Shown here one piece after another: positions 19,391 through 28,608 of a stretch of 64,000 bases of DNA (position 1 is its first letter; each line of letters begins with the position of its first letter). This DNA is from Candidatus Streptomyces philanthi (GTDB taxonomy: Bacteria; Actinomycetota; Actinomycetes; Streptomycetales; Streptomycetaceae). The notes under the pieces are model-generated. The model worked only from the letters and a program-made list of their open reading frames with translations. It had not been told where the DNA came from and did no database searches. The stretch covers positions 186,001 to 250,000 of the forward strand of contig CP073042.1 in NCBI GenBank assembly GCA_018114805.1, in the 5' to 3' direction. Made by a program: the position numbers and the translations under genes.

Positions 19391-19861
19391 TCACCCGCCG
19401 TCCTGCTCGTCCGCATCGCGGTCCTCGCGCGTCGCCGCGAGGACGCTGCCCGCGACGGCGATCACGGCGATGGCCAGGACGATGCTGATCCCGCCCGTGG
19501 TGTCCCAGTACACGTCCTCCACGCTGAGCAGCAGCGCCGCCTCGTCCACGACGAGTGCCAGGCCGATCCCGTAGGCGAGCCCCATCCAGGCGCGCGCCCG
19601 CGCCGAGTGTGCGACGAGGCCGGCCGCCCCCACCACTGCCAGCAGCAGGATGCCCCACACGTAGTGGTGGATGTGCACCACGCCGGTCTGTACGTCACCG
19701 AGCCCGGCCACCTCGATGTGGATGAGCCAGGTCAGCAGGCGCATTCCGCCGAACGTGAGGGCGAAGCCCCACCAGGCCAGGACGAACCCGCGGCGCTCGG
19801 AGGAGATGTCGGGCAGGAGCCGCAGCCAGGGCGAGGGGCCGGACGCCCGCGACGGTTTCAC
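19391..19861 (-). CDS. small integral membrane protein
   Basis: An intact 156-residue protein with about four transmembrane helices (GFVLAWWGFALTFGGMRLL, HIHHYVWGILLLAVVGAAGL, MGLAYGIGLALVVDEAALLL, GISIVLAIAVIAVAGSVLA). The VHIHHYVWG stretch is His-rich and resembles conserved Streptomyces membrane proteins of unknown function. GTG at 19861 overlaps the stop of the upstream hydrolase as GTGA, so the two were translationally coupled. Confidence 0.75.
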   Translation of the reverse strand: MKPSRASGPSPWLRLLPDISSERRGFVLAWWGFALTFGGMRLLTWLIHIEVAGLGDVQTGVVHIHHYVWGILLLAVVGAAGLVAHSARARAWMGLAYGIGLALVVDEAALLLSVEDVYWDTTGGISIVLAIAVIAVAGSVLAATREDRDADEQDGG

Positions 19862-20612
19862 GCGTGTACCTCCGTGCTGAAGGATTCGATCCGCTCGGCG
19901 ACGGCGTCCGGAGCGCTGTAGTGGGCCGCGTGCGCGGCTCCCGGGACCTCCACCGCGCGCCCGTCCACCTGGGTGCGGGCCACCTGTCGCACCCAGGGGG
20001 CCGAGGCGATGGTGTCTCCCGTGCCTCGCAGAACCAGGGTCGGCGCGCTGACGCGGCGCAGATCGGCCTCGAAGGACGCGACGGCGTCCCGCAGCGGGTA
20101 CCCGGAAGGAGCCGGCGATCCGCAGTGGGCCGGTGACCAGGGTAGTCGCTCGCGGCCACGAGGAGGAGCGAGAGGGGCTCCCGTGGCGCGTCGGCTAGCA
20201 GCCTGCCGCAGAGCCGCCAGCCGGACGCCCCCGGTTCCAGCGCGGGCCGGTCAGCACCAAGCGGCGCACCAGGCCGGGCGCGCGGGCAGCGAGGGCCGCG
20301 GCCACCTGGCAGCCGACCGAGTTGGCCACCACCAGGCTCGGGCCCAGGGCCAGGCGCCGGTGCCAGCGCGCCAGGTCAGCGGCGGCCCGCCCCGGGGCTG
20401 GAGGCGCCCCGCGCGGCGGCCCGTGACCCCGCGTTGCCCGGCAGGTCCGGTACGAGCACCGTCCTCCCGTGCGCGGCCAGCCGCTCCGCGAGCGGCACGA
20501 AGTAGCGCCCCGACAGCCCCAGCCCGTGCACCAGCAGCGTGGCGGGGGCGCCCGCGCGCGGCGGGGGTCCGAACCTCCGGGTGAAGATCCCGCCCAGTGT
20601 CTCCTGTTCCAT
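19858..20612 (-). pseudogene. alpha/beta-hydrolase, at least three frameshifts
   Basis: An alpha/beta-hydrolase fold enzyme. ATG at 20612; the oxyanion-hole segment LLVHGLGLSGRYFVPLAERL is clear. The nucleophile elbow appears as VVANSVGCQVAAALAAR (GxSxG-like, N-S-V-G) in a second frame. The cap and acid region is in a third frame (PTLVLRGTGDTIASAPW), and the catalytic His is in VPGAAHAAHYSAPDAV before the stop at 19858. Frame changes fall near 20435, 20235 and 20110. It was coupled to the membrane protein downstream. Confidence 0.75.
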
Positions 20613-21058
20613 GCCCCCACCCTCGCTCCTCGAAGGGCACCGACGGGCGCCAGGGACCGGGCGACACCGGCGGTTGCTCCTTCCGCGCCCAGCCCGGCCG
20701 GTGCAGGTGCGGATGTAGATGTCGATGCGGGTTCCCAGCGTCTGCCGTGGACCACTCCCTGGCCCTCGCCCGCATCGGTGGCGTGGACCCGGAACGAGAC
20801 GGTCTCGCCCGCGCCTCATCCACCCTCTGCCACGCCAGCGGCCCGTAGTGCCTGTCTGCCTGTACGCAACCGTTCCCCATTGAGGACAGTTCACGAGAAG
20901 GACCCGACAGGTCTCTCGCATGCCGCGCACGCACGGGGAGTGCGTGCCAACTAGCCTTGCACACCGACGAGTTGGCAGCAATGTGAAGTGTCCCGCGAAG
21001 CGAGGGAACGCGACGGCGCTGGTTCGCGCCCGGCGCGGGTGTGCCTCGGGCCCCTGGT
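20613..21058. other. intergenic region with inverted repeat
   Basis: About 445 bases without a supportable gene, less GC-rich than average between 20840 and 20990. It contains the inverted repeat TGCCAACT (20945) and AGTTGGCA (20970) with a 17-base spacer that includes CTTGCAC. This could be a regulator site or stem-loop. Confidence 0.5.
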
Positions 21059-22114
21059 TCAGCGGCGGGCAGGTCGGGCGCAGCGTACATGCCCGGAGGT
21101 GATCGCGTCCCGGGGCAGGGCGAGGCCGAAGGCTCGTTCCAGACCTTCGAAGAACAGCGCGATGTTGTCCGTCCAGTTGCCCGCCTTCTCCGCGATACGG
21201 AGGTGCGGGTTGAGGAAGGACAGCGGCGCTTCCGGGACGAACGGCACCTCGCCCGGGGTGTACCAGATGAGTTCGTACATGTCCCGTTGGTCTTCGGCAC
21301 CCCCCTCGATGGGGAAGGGGTTCTGGTACACCCCGTCCTCGCAGTAGCTGAAGGTGTAGATGGCCTTGGCCATGGTCGCGCCGAGTGTGATCTGTTGCTC
21401 GGGAGGCGGGTCGAGGGAGCGCGAGAAGGCATGGTCGAAGTCGTGGTAGCCCAGCCACGTCCAACCGTTCTTCTCCCCGAAGGCCAACACGCGGGTGAGG
21501 TCGTCGGTGCCCTCCCGTGCGTCGTGCTCCTCGACCTGGTGGAGCAACAGCCCGTCGGCGATGTCCTGCGCGTCGGCCCCGTAGGCGAGGGCCGCGTCCT
21601 CGGCGGTCGGCCCCTTGATGAAAACGATTTCCGTGAAGGGCTGTTGGCAGCGCCAACTGTCGGCGATCCACGCCACGCCGTCACCCACCGGGCCCTGGCG
21701 TGCGAGGAACTCCTCGAACGCGGCCGCCTGCTTCGGGGGCATGTAGCCCTGGCGGGCCGTGCGCGCCCTGTCCTCCAGCCAGTCGAGTTCGGCCACGGAT
21801 CTCAGCTCGGCCACGACCACCCGGTCGCACACGAAGGTCATCCGCCCCCCGTCAGCGTGCACGTACCGGATGTACGGGCCCTGCGGGTCCGGCCCGAACG
21901 GGTGCTCCCGTATCGACGTGGGTCTGGGTCGATGTCGCGCTCCGCCGTGGGCCCGTTGGGCGAAGTGTTCCAGCTCGGCGAGTTCCGCTGCCGGGAGGAG
22001 GACACTCGTCGGCTCCCCGCCGTCGACGACACACACCCGTTCGCCGGTCTCCTCGACGCGACCGACCAGACCCGCGAAGTCCGCCACGGCGTCGCTCAAC
22101 TCAACGTTGTCCAT
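21059..22114 (-). CDS. Phd/YefM-like N-domain fused to DUF6461-like domain
   Basis: An intact 351-residue protein. The first 55 residues (NVELSDAVADFAGLVGRVEE, then GERVCVVDGGEPTSVLLPAAEL) look like the Phd/YefM antitoxin fold, which binds DNA and neutralises toxins. After a linker, the C-terminal 190 residues (WRCQQPFTEIVFIKGPTAED, GWTWLGYHDFDHAFSRSL, NWTDNIALFFEGLERAFGL) resemble the DUF6461 group of Streptomyces proteins. That second assignment is tentative. I see no toxin gene beside it. Start ATG at 22114 is the first in frame, and its RBS is weak. Confidence 0.65.
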   Translation of the reverse strand: MDNVELSDAVADFAGLVGRVEETGERVCVVDGGEPTSVLLPAAELAELEHFAQRAHGGARHRPRPTSIREHPFGPDPQGPYIRYVHADGGRMTFVCDRVVVAELRSVAELDWLEDRARTARQGYMPPKQAAAFEEFLARQGPVGDGVAWIADSWRCQQPFTEIVFIKGPTAEDAALAYGADAQDIADGLLLHQVEEHDAREGTDDLTRVLAFGEKNGWTWLGYHDFDHAFSRSLDPPPEQQITLGATMAKAIYTFSYCEDGVYQNPFPIEGGAEDQRDMYELIWYTPGEVPFVPEAPLSFLNPHLRIAEKAGNWTDNIALFFEGLERAFGLALPRDAITSGHVRCARPARR

Positions 22115-22377
22115 ACGAGGGGACACTACCGATGGCGACTGACACCGTACGCAGGAGGAAGGCGGCCTGGTCGTTGGCGGCGGCCCCCCAGCCTCATGCC
22201 CGCTGGTCCTCACGCGAACGCGGACGGGTCCGTGGGTGATGCCCCAGTCGCGACCCGCGTTGCCGCGTGAACTGGCCAAGTCGCACGTATGACCTGCGCC
22301 ACACACCACGAGGGGCGGGGTCCTCGCAGAGGCTCGTGGGGCCACAGTGTTCGGAGTCGAGGAAACGAGGTGGAGCC

Positions 22378-22880
22378 GTGGTGGCACATCGTACGGTGGT
22401 CAAGGCGGCGGGCGGCGGTGCGCTCGCCAGTGGTCTCGCGGTGTCGGCCGCGAGCGCCTCCGGGACCGCCGCCCGGGGTGACGTGTTGCTGGTGGTGGAG
22501 AAGAGCAGCCACGCGGTCAGCTTCTACGACGTCACGTCGGGCGGGCGCCTGGCCTCCGTCCAACTGCCCAACTACCCGCATGAGATGGTCGTCGACTCGC
22601 GGCGTCGCTACGCCTACGTCGGGCACTACGGCGTCCGCATGGCCTCCACCATCGGCGAGGGTGGCGCGGCCGTCTTCGTGGTCGACCTCCACGAGCGGGT
22701 GCTGTCCCGAACCATCGACATCCGCCCCTACAACCGCGTCCACGGCATGGGCATCGACGACCGGGACCGGTTTGTACGCGCTCAGCGAGGAGAAGGCGGT
22801 ACTGCTCGGTTTCGACGACCCGGCCACCGACCGGGCCCTGGCCGCCGGGCGGGAGGAACAACCGCGGGCTGCCACCGAGC
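22378..22880 (+). pseudogene. YncE/YVTN-type beta-propeller protein, N-terminal remnant
   Basis: A fragment of a secreted beta-propeller protein. GTG at 22378 after GAGGTGGAG gives an N-terminus VKAAGGGALASGLAVSAASA, plausibly a signal peptide. Propeller blades follow (DVLLVVEKSSHAVSFYDVTS, YAYVGHYGVRMAS, GAAVFVVDLHERVLS). The frame shifts near 22770 and resumes as LYALSEEKAVLLGFDDPATD, after which recognisable sequence ends at about 22850-22880. Only two or three blades remain. Confidence 0.65.
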
Positions 22881-23507
22881 GCCCGGCGGCGTCGGCCGCC
22901 GGGGCGGCCATCCTCAGGGGCAACAGCAAGGCCGCGAGCGGGGCGAGCGTTCCACGGATTCTCGACATGCCCCACATGATTGGTCCAGGCCAAATCGCTG
23001 TCAATGGACCGTCCGCCCCCGTCGGCCACCCCGGCAGACCGCCTCCACGGCGACGTCGGCGACCGCGTCACGCCACCGCCCACGCACGCACCCACCCCGC
23101 TCAGGCCAACTACCGCACACATCAAGCCGGTTGCTTCGGCAGGGCCCACTCCCCCGCCCATGTGACGCCCGCCGCCTCGGCCGCTTTGCGGGAAGCCCTC
23201 GCGGCCGGACAGCCTGTGGCCGGCCCGTTACGCACCCGTGCCGGCCGCCGTTGCCAGGACGCCCCTACTCCCCGACCCCCATCCGGAGGCCACCGTGTAT
23301 GCCGCACCGCCCCCCGTGCCCGCCACCCCCGTCGCCAGCGCGCGCCTCCGACCGACCGCCCCGCCACACTGGCCCGGGTTCGCCGACGTACGCCGCGCCG
23401 AACGGGACCGGGGCCGAGACCGGAACGGGGACACGACGGCCGGCGCACGGGGGTGCGGCTGTGCGGCCGGGCGCACCCCGCGCGCCGGGGGCGACGGGGG
23501 CCGGGGG
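22881..23507. other. degenerate region, no gene
   Basis: About 630 bases of Pro/Arg/Ala-type composition in every frame with no recognisable domain. It may be the eroded rest of the propeller gene and of the leader of the ABC transporter gene. Confidence 0.5.
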
Positions 23508-25108
23508 TGGCGGGGTTGAAAGGGGAGCGGGAGTTCGCGAGCGGGGTCTCGGCGGCGGAACAGGAGCTGTTCGGCGGCCGGCTGCGCTGGAACCACGCGT
23601 ACGTCGAGCACGAGGGCGCGCTCGCGCGCACCGGGTTCGGCCGGATGACCTCGGCGCTGCCGCGCATGACGGCCGTAGTGCTGCGGACCGGCGGGCGCTG
23701 ATCGGGCTCGTGGTGGCCCAGGTGGGGCAGGGCGTCACGGGCGCCACGGGGTTGGTGGCGGTCAACGGGGTCCTCACCCACCTGTTCGCGGACGGCCCCA
23801 CCCCCGACAAGCTGCGGCAGTCGTTACCCGCGCTCGTCGTGTTGGCGGTGGTGTCGGTCGGCACGGCGCTGTTGGCGGCCTGGTCGACCGCCATGTCCGG
23901 CCGCCTGGAGCCACAGATCGAGCGAGCCGTGTCCACCCAGTACTACCGCGCCGTCACCCGCGTGGAGGTGGCCGCGACGGAGCGACCAGAGATCCAACGA
24001 CATCTGGAGGCCGGCAAGTTCGGCACGGACTCGGCGCGCCGCATGCTGGGCCTGTCGGTGGGGATCACGGGCGTCCTGATCAGCATCGTGGCCTCGGCCG
24101 CCGTGCTGGCCTCGCTGCACTGGGCGCTGCTGCCAATGCTGCTGGCGATCGCCGTGCCCAAGGGGTGGGGGGCGGTCCGTACGGCGCGCCACGAGTACCT
24201 CTCGCGACGGCACTGGGTCGATCACCGGCGCGCGGTGGCCACACTGCTGCAGTACCTGACGATGCCGCACGCCGCGGGGGAGATCAGGGCGCACGAGGCC
24301 GGCACGCTCCTGCTGCGCGGCTACGAGGAGATGTCGCGGCTGATGGAGGCCGAGCAGCGGCGGCTGGCCCGGGCCCAGGCGCACACCGAGTTGGTCGCGG
24401 GGGCCTTCTCCGGCCTAGCGTCGCTGGGCTGCTACGGGATGCTGTGGTGGCTGCTGACCAGCGGCGGCCTGCCGCTGGCCGTGGGTGGCACCGCGGTGGT
24501 CGCCATCCGTAACTCGACCGCCGGACTCACCTCGCTGGTGCGCCAGGTCAACCGCATGTACGAGGAGATGTTGCAGTTCAGCGACACCAAGGAGGCCACG
24601 CGGTTGGCGGCCGAGCACGCCATCCCCCGCACGGGCGCGCCGCTGCCGTCGTCGGTGCGGGCGGTGCGGGTGGAGAAGGTGTCGTTCACCTACCCGGGGG
24701 CCGCCGAGCCCGCGCTCACCGACGTGAGCCTGCGGGTGTGACCGGGAGAGGTGACCGCGTTGGTGGGCATGAACGGCTCGGGCAAGTCCACGCTGGCCAA
24801 GATCCTCGCGGGGCTCGTGCTGCCGACCGAGGGCGCCGTGTGGTGGGAGGGTGTCGACGGCGAACGGGTCGAGCTGCGCGACGCCGACCGGGCGCAGGAC
24901 TTCCCGCAGTGGCAGCTGACCGCGGCGGCGAACGTCGCCGTCGGCGCCGGCGACCGCGACATGGCGCAGGTCAGATCCACGGCACGGGCGGCCGACGTGG
25001 AAGCGCTGGTCGAGGGGCTGGCACACGGGGTGGGACTCGATCGTCTTCAAGGGGTACGAGCGCGGCGTACAGCTTTCGGGCGGTCAGTGGCAGCGGCTCG
25101 CCACCGCC
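23508..25108 (+). pseudogene. ABC transporter, fused permease/ATPase, broken and truncated by IS
   Basis: An ABC exporter half-transporter. Possible start GTG at 23508; N-terminus SAAEQELFGGRLRWNHAYVE. One frame change lies near 23692, then the membrane domain is open to 24738 (IERAVSTQYYRAVTRVEVAA, WALLPMLLAIAVPKGWG). TGA at 24739 replaces a sense codon directly before PGEVTALVGMNGSGKSTLAK, the Walker A motif. An extra G near 25028 shifts the frame, and in the other frame the signature LSGGQWQRLATAR is visible. The gene then stops at the left end of an insertion sequence, so Walker B and the switch His are missing. Substrate unknown. Confidence 0.8.
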
Positions 25109-25129
25109 CGGAAGCCGTCTGGAAACAAC
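25109..25129 (+). repeat. left terminal inverted repeat
   Basis: Begins CGGAAGCCGT and ends GAAACAAC. It matches the complement of the right end at 17 of 21 positions. Confidence 0.85.
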
Positions 25130-25183
25130 GCGTTGCTGTGCGGGCTCCATGATCGTTGATCTTGCGTGGTCATATCTCAGTCG

Positions 25184-26461
25184 ATGTCCCAACAACTTGC
25201 CTCGCGGTTGGGCACGTTGCTCCCCCATCTCAACGAACGGCAGAGGCGGTTGCTGCTGGCCGCAGAGGCCCGTGAGCTTGGGCATGGCGGAATACGTGCG
25301 GTGTCCCACGCGACTGGTGTCAGCGAAACGACGGTGCGTAAAGGCATCGCCGAACTCGCAGATGAACCGTCGCCCTTTCCAGGTGGTCGCGTTCGACGCC
25401 CTGGAGGCGGCCGCAAGAACGCAGCCTCGAAGGACCCAGGACTGCTGCCTGCCCTCTTGGCGTTGGTCGAGCCGGATGAGCGAGGCGATCCCATGTCGCC
25501 CTTGAGGTGGACGACCAAGTCGCTGCGGCATCTCGCCGACGAGCTGACCCAAAAGGGGCATCCAGTCTCCGCGACCACGGTCGGGAAACTGCTGCATGAG
25601 AACGGGTTCAGTCTTCAGGGCAACGCCAAGACCCTGGAGGGAAAGCAACACCCTGACCGAGACGCCCAGTTCCATTACATCAACAGCCAAGTCAAGGAAC
25701 ATCAGGCGGCGGGCGAGCCGGTCATCAGCGTTGATACGAAGAAAAAGGAGATGGTCGGTCGGTTCCACAACCCGGGGCGAGAGTGGCGCCCAAAGGGAGA
25801 GCCGATCCACGTAGAAGATCACTCTCTGTTCTGGCGCGGCGAGATCCAACAGGTCATCCCCTACGGGATCTACGACATCGGGGCCAACACGGGCTGGGTC
25901 AATGTCGGTGTGGAGCACGACACATCGGCCTTCGCGGTCGCTTCTATTCGCCGATGGTGGGATAACCGCGGCAAGACCGACTATCCGAGCGCCAAGCGCC
26001 TTCTCATCACGGCGGACTCCGGCAGCTCGAACTCTCCGCGATACCGACTTTGGAAGTCTGAACTCGCAGCTCTGGCCGAGGAAACCGGCTTGGCTATTAC
26101 CGTCTGCCACTTTCCGCCTGGAACATCGAAGTGGAATAAGGTCGAGCACCGCCTCTTCTCTCACATCACCATGAACTGGCGCGGACGCCCGCTGACCAGC
26201 CACGAAGTCGTCATCAAAACCATCGAATCCACCCGCACTCGCTCCGGCCTGCGCGTCGAAGCCGAACTCGACACACGCTCCTATCCGATCGGGGTCACGG
26301 TGAGCAAGGAGTACTTGGACTCCTTGCCGATCCAGCCACACGACACTCACGGCGCCTGGAACTACACCATCGACCCGCACGATCACTGCACTGCGCCTGC
26401 GGCAAGCAGAAACCCAGGTCCATCCAGTCGGAAGTCCTGGAGATGCTCTCCCACCCCGTGA
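25184..26461 (+). CDS. ISAzo13-family transposase (DDE)
   Basis: About 425 residues. The N-terminal helix-turn-helix (IRAVSHATGVSETTVRKGIA) is followed by a basic linker RRPGGGRKNA, typical of the Rhodopirellula-type DDE transposase family (ISAzo13). The catalytic core includes PVISVDTKKKEMVGRF (first Asp), LLITADSGSSNSPRYRLW (second Asp) and PPGTSKWNKVEHRLFSHI (Glu). Start is ATG at 25184, or GTG at 25166. It ends at 26461, overlapping the second gene by 19 bases in the -1 frame. The core is intact. Confidence 0.9.
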   Translation: MSQQLASRLGTLLPHLNERQRRLLLAAEARELGHGGIRAVSHATGVSETTVRKGIAELADEPSPFPGGRVRRPGGGRKNAASKDPGLLPALLALVEPDERGDPMSPLRWTTKSLRHLADELTQKGHPVSATTVGKLLHENGFSLQGNAKTLEGKQHPDRDAQFHYINSQVKEHQAAGEPVISVDTKKKEMVGRFHNPGREWRPKGEPIHVEDHSLFWRGEIQQVIPYGIYDIGANTGWVNVGVEHDTSAFAVASIRRWWDNRGKTDYPSAKRLLITADSGSSNSPRYRLWKSELAALAEETGLAITVCHFPPGTSKWNKVEHRLFSHITMNWRGRPLTSHEVVIKTIESTRTRSGLRVEAELDTRSYPIGVTVSKEYLDSLPIQPHDTHGAWNYTIDPHDHCTAPAASRNPGPSSRKSWRCSPTP

Positions 26462-27267
26462 TGACCGGGATGACTCGGGATGAACTGGCCCAGCTTATCG
26501 CGCTTCTGGAGCCAGCCCAGGCGGCCAAGGCCGAGCAACGGAACTACGACCGACGAGGCGGGAAACGACGACGTATGAAAGGGGCAGGCGGGATGACGGT
26601 GATCACGCCTGCAGCCCGGACTGTGGCCACGCTCGTCTATCTCCGCGGGATCTGCACGATGCCCGTTCTTCAGGACCTCCTCGGAGTAACCCGAAGCGGC
26701 CTCCAGAAACCCATGCGGGAGACCCGAGCCCTCCTGACAGAACACAACCACACAGTGCGCGCCATCGACCTCAGGCTTACCACCACGCAAGCCGTCCGGG
26801 ACTTTGTCGCTTCTGCCGGCTCCCTCCAGGAAATCCACCCTCAAGAAGCACTGCGGCATCCGGCCATCACGGGTATGAGCCATGCCGAACTCGATGCCAT
26901 CACCACGCGCTTGGCTACTCGGTACCAAGCCCGGCTCCAAGAAATGCGACACAACCGACGCGGAGCCGAGCTGAAGAAGGACCCGGGCACAGTCATCTAC
27001 AACAAGATCACCAACGAGGGCCGCGTTCTTGCCGCGATTCTCGCCATGCGACAGGTCGCCACCCGTCCGGTAATCGCCGAACTGTTCAAGGTAAGCCCTC
27101 GAACCATCGGCAACGCGCTTGTGGAACTGCGCCCGCTCCTCAAAGGAGACGGATGCAACCCCACCCCCGTTCACCGGGCACAACGGTTTCATAGCGCGGA
27201 GGAACTTCTCCGCTATGTCGAGTATGTCGAGGCCAGGGAGGAATCGAATACCCGTGCGGAACCATAA
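26443..27267 (+). CDS. second IS gene with duplicated HTH-type domain
   Basis: A 274-residue protein in the -1 frame relative to the transposase. It consists of two similar halves: HPVMTGMTRDELAQLIALL with VYLRGICTMPVLQDLLGV, and HPAITGMSHAELDAITTRL with LAMRQVATRPVIAELFKVS. Each half resembles the helix-turn-helix that precedes DDE domains in IS5-type transposases. The frame is open upstream of the ATG through ACGKQKPRSIQSEVLEML. It may therefore be the C-terminal part of one long transposase made by frameshifting, or split by a lesion. No catalytic motif is visible in it. Confidence 0.75.
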   Translation: MLSHPVMTGMTRDELAQLIALLEPAQAAKAEQRNYDRRGGKRRRMKGAGGMTVITPAARTVATLVYLRGICTMPVLQDLLGVTRSGLQKPMRETRALLTEHNHTVRAIDLRLTTTQAVRDFVASAGSLQEIHPQEALRHPAITGMSHAELDAITTRLATRYQARLQEMRHNRRGAELKKDPGTVIYNKITNEGRVLAAILAMRQVATRPVIAELFKVSPRTIGNALVELRPLLKGDGCNPTPVHRAQRFHSAEELLRYVEYVEAREESNTRAEP

Positions 27268-27268
27268 G

Positions 27269-27289
27269 GTTGTTTGCGCACGGCTTCCG
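27269..27289 (-). repeat. right terminal inverted repeat
   Basis: Its complement begins CGGAAGCCGT and ends AAACAAC, matching the left end. It starts 2 bases after the stop of the second IS gene. Confidence 0.85.
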
Positions 27290-27714
27290 CGCAGCCGCTA
27301 CCGGCAGGCCCAACTCGCCGCGTGGGAGGTCGCCGACTCCCGCGAGTACGGCCGCACCCTGGTCGCGCTGGCCGAACTCAGCCTGGACTGCGGGCAGGTG
27401 GCCGACGTGACCCGGCTGCTCACCTCGGCCCTCGCGGTGGCCAGCACGCCCATGGACTCCCGTGGCCGGTACGAGGCGCTGCGCGCGCTGGCCCTGGTCG
27501 CCCTGGAGACCGGTGACCCGGGGGCGGCGCGGCGCTCGTTGGACGAGTGCCTGGAGTTGGCAGAGGCGCTGCGCGATCGGCGGCTGGAGGACTACGCCCG
27601 CCGCGCGCTGCGTTCCCTGCGCGCCGGACGGTCGCGGGGGCGCACGGACGCTCCGACGGCGTGGAGGTGCGCCCGGGCGTGTGGCGGTTGCGAACGCCGG
27701 CCCCGTTGTTCTGA
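27290..27714 (+). pseudogene. TPR-type regulator C-terminal remnant
   Basis: An N-terminally truncated fragment beginning at the right end of the IS. It contains tetratricopeptide-like repeats (REYGRTLVALAELSLDCG, RYEALRALALVALETGDPG, AARRSLDECLELAEALRD) as in the C-terminal domains of SARP or LuxR-type regulators. A frame change near 27640 leads into a plausible ending (SDGVEVRPGVWRLRTPAPLF) with stop at 27712. The missing N-terminal part does not occur elsewhere in the window. Confidence 0.6.
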
Positions 27715-28227
27715 GCGGACGCCGGGCGCCGGGCCGCCGGAGCGCGTGGCGCCCCCCGGCGTCTGGCCCCCGGCCCGGGCCGCGCCGCCGGCGCGGAACG
27801 GTCCGGCGCGACGGGCCCGCTCGCCCCGGGGTTCCGCGCCGGTCACCGTCCCCGAGGGTCGGGGCAGCCGCCAAGCGGAGCCGGTCACGGGCTCGGAGCC
27901 GGGCCCGCGGCAGCGTTGTCAGGCCCGTCGCCGGGCGGGCTCGGCGGCGCCCGTGCGACCCCGCGCGCGGGCCGCCGCGAGGCGGCCGGTACGCGCTGCC
28001 GTGGTCACGGTACGCAGCGGTCACCGTGACTGGCCAACGGGGCGGCCCCGGTGCGCCGCTGGTCGTCATCGAACGTGCCGCCCTGACCGGTCACGGAACG
28101 TCACTCGCATGGGGTGTGCGCGGGCAACCCGCGCACACCACCTGCACACGCTCCCGCACGGCCCGCAACCGTGGTTCGCTCGGCGCGTTGGTAACCGCAC
28201 GGACACACATGTGGAAGGGGATCAGGC
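27715..28227. other. intergenic region
   Basis: About 510 bases without a gene I can support. Frames here show only Arg/Ala/Pro-rich shadows. I see no repeat or hairpin that stands out. Confidence 0.5.
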
Positions 28228-28485
28228 GTGACCACCGAGCCCGAGCAAGCCGTGCTAGCAGCGGAGCTCGCGGAAATCCGTCGCAATCTCGACGTCGGAG
28301 TCGCCCGCATCGACGGGCAACTCGCACTGCTGGCCCAGCGCAGCGCGCAACACGACCGGGACGTGACGAAAGTGACGGAGCGCGTACGGGTGTTGGAGCA
28401 CGGCCGCTGGCCGCTGCCCTCCCTGGCAGCGCTCACGGGGGTGGGGGCGCTGGTCGTCGCGGTCTGGCAGGCCGGGGGCCGCTGA
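28228..28485 (+). CDS. small coiled-coil protein with C-terminal membrane anchor
   Basis: An intact 85-residue protein starting at GTG 28228 after GGAAGGGG. Residues 8-60 are strongly helical with heptad character (LAAELAEIRRNLDVGVARID, DRDVTKVTERVRVLEHGRW). The last 20 residues (LAALTGVGALVVAVWQAGG) form one transmembrane helix. The layout is like XhlA-type phage or holin-accessory proteins and like small Streptomyces membrane proteins. Function unknown. Confidence 0.65.
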   Translation: MTTEPEQAVLAAELAEIRRNLDVGVARIDGQLALLAQRSAQHDRDVTKVTERVRVLEHGRWPLPSLAALTGVGALVVAVWQAGGR

Positions 28486-28608
28486 CCGGGCGCCGACGCC
28501 GGGTATCGGCCCGCCCGGCCTCGGCACGCCGCGTCGACCCGGTCGGTCCGGGGGGACCGCCGCCGCGAACGCGCGGCGACGGCCACGCCCGGACCGGGCC
28601 GGGCCAGG

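Larger units (their letters stand above)
25109..27289 (+). mobile_element. ISAzo13-family insertion sequence, about 2.2 kb
   Basis: Bounded by 21-bp terminal inverted repeats at 25109-25129 and 27269-27289 (17 of 21 positions match). It carries a DDE transposase and a second, overlapping gene. The base composition is visibly lower in GC than the flanks. The left side interrupts an ABC transporter gene, but the right side is a different truncated gene, so the element is at a deletion or recombination endpoint. I could not define a target-site duplication. Confidence 0.85.

Noticed and set aside
20597..20954. Small plus-strand genes in the gap upstream of the Phd-like gene
   Set aside because: No ribosome-binding site, no codon bias and no recognisable sequence.
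23110..23510. Separate gene in the region before the ABC transporter
   Set aside because: All frames are low-complexity Pro/Arg/Ala without a ribosome-binding site or any domain.
27650..28231. C-terminal extension of the TPR remnant to 28231
   Set aside because: After about 27640 the frame is only Arg/Ala/Pro-rich. A neighbouring frame gives a short sensible ending with a stop at 27712.
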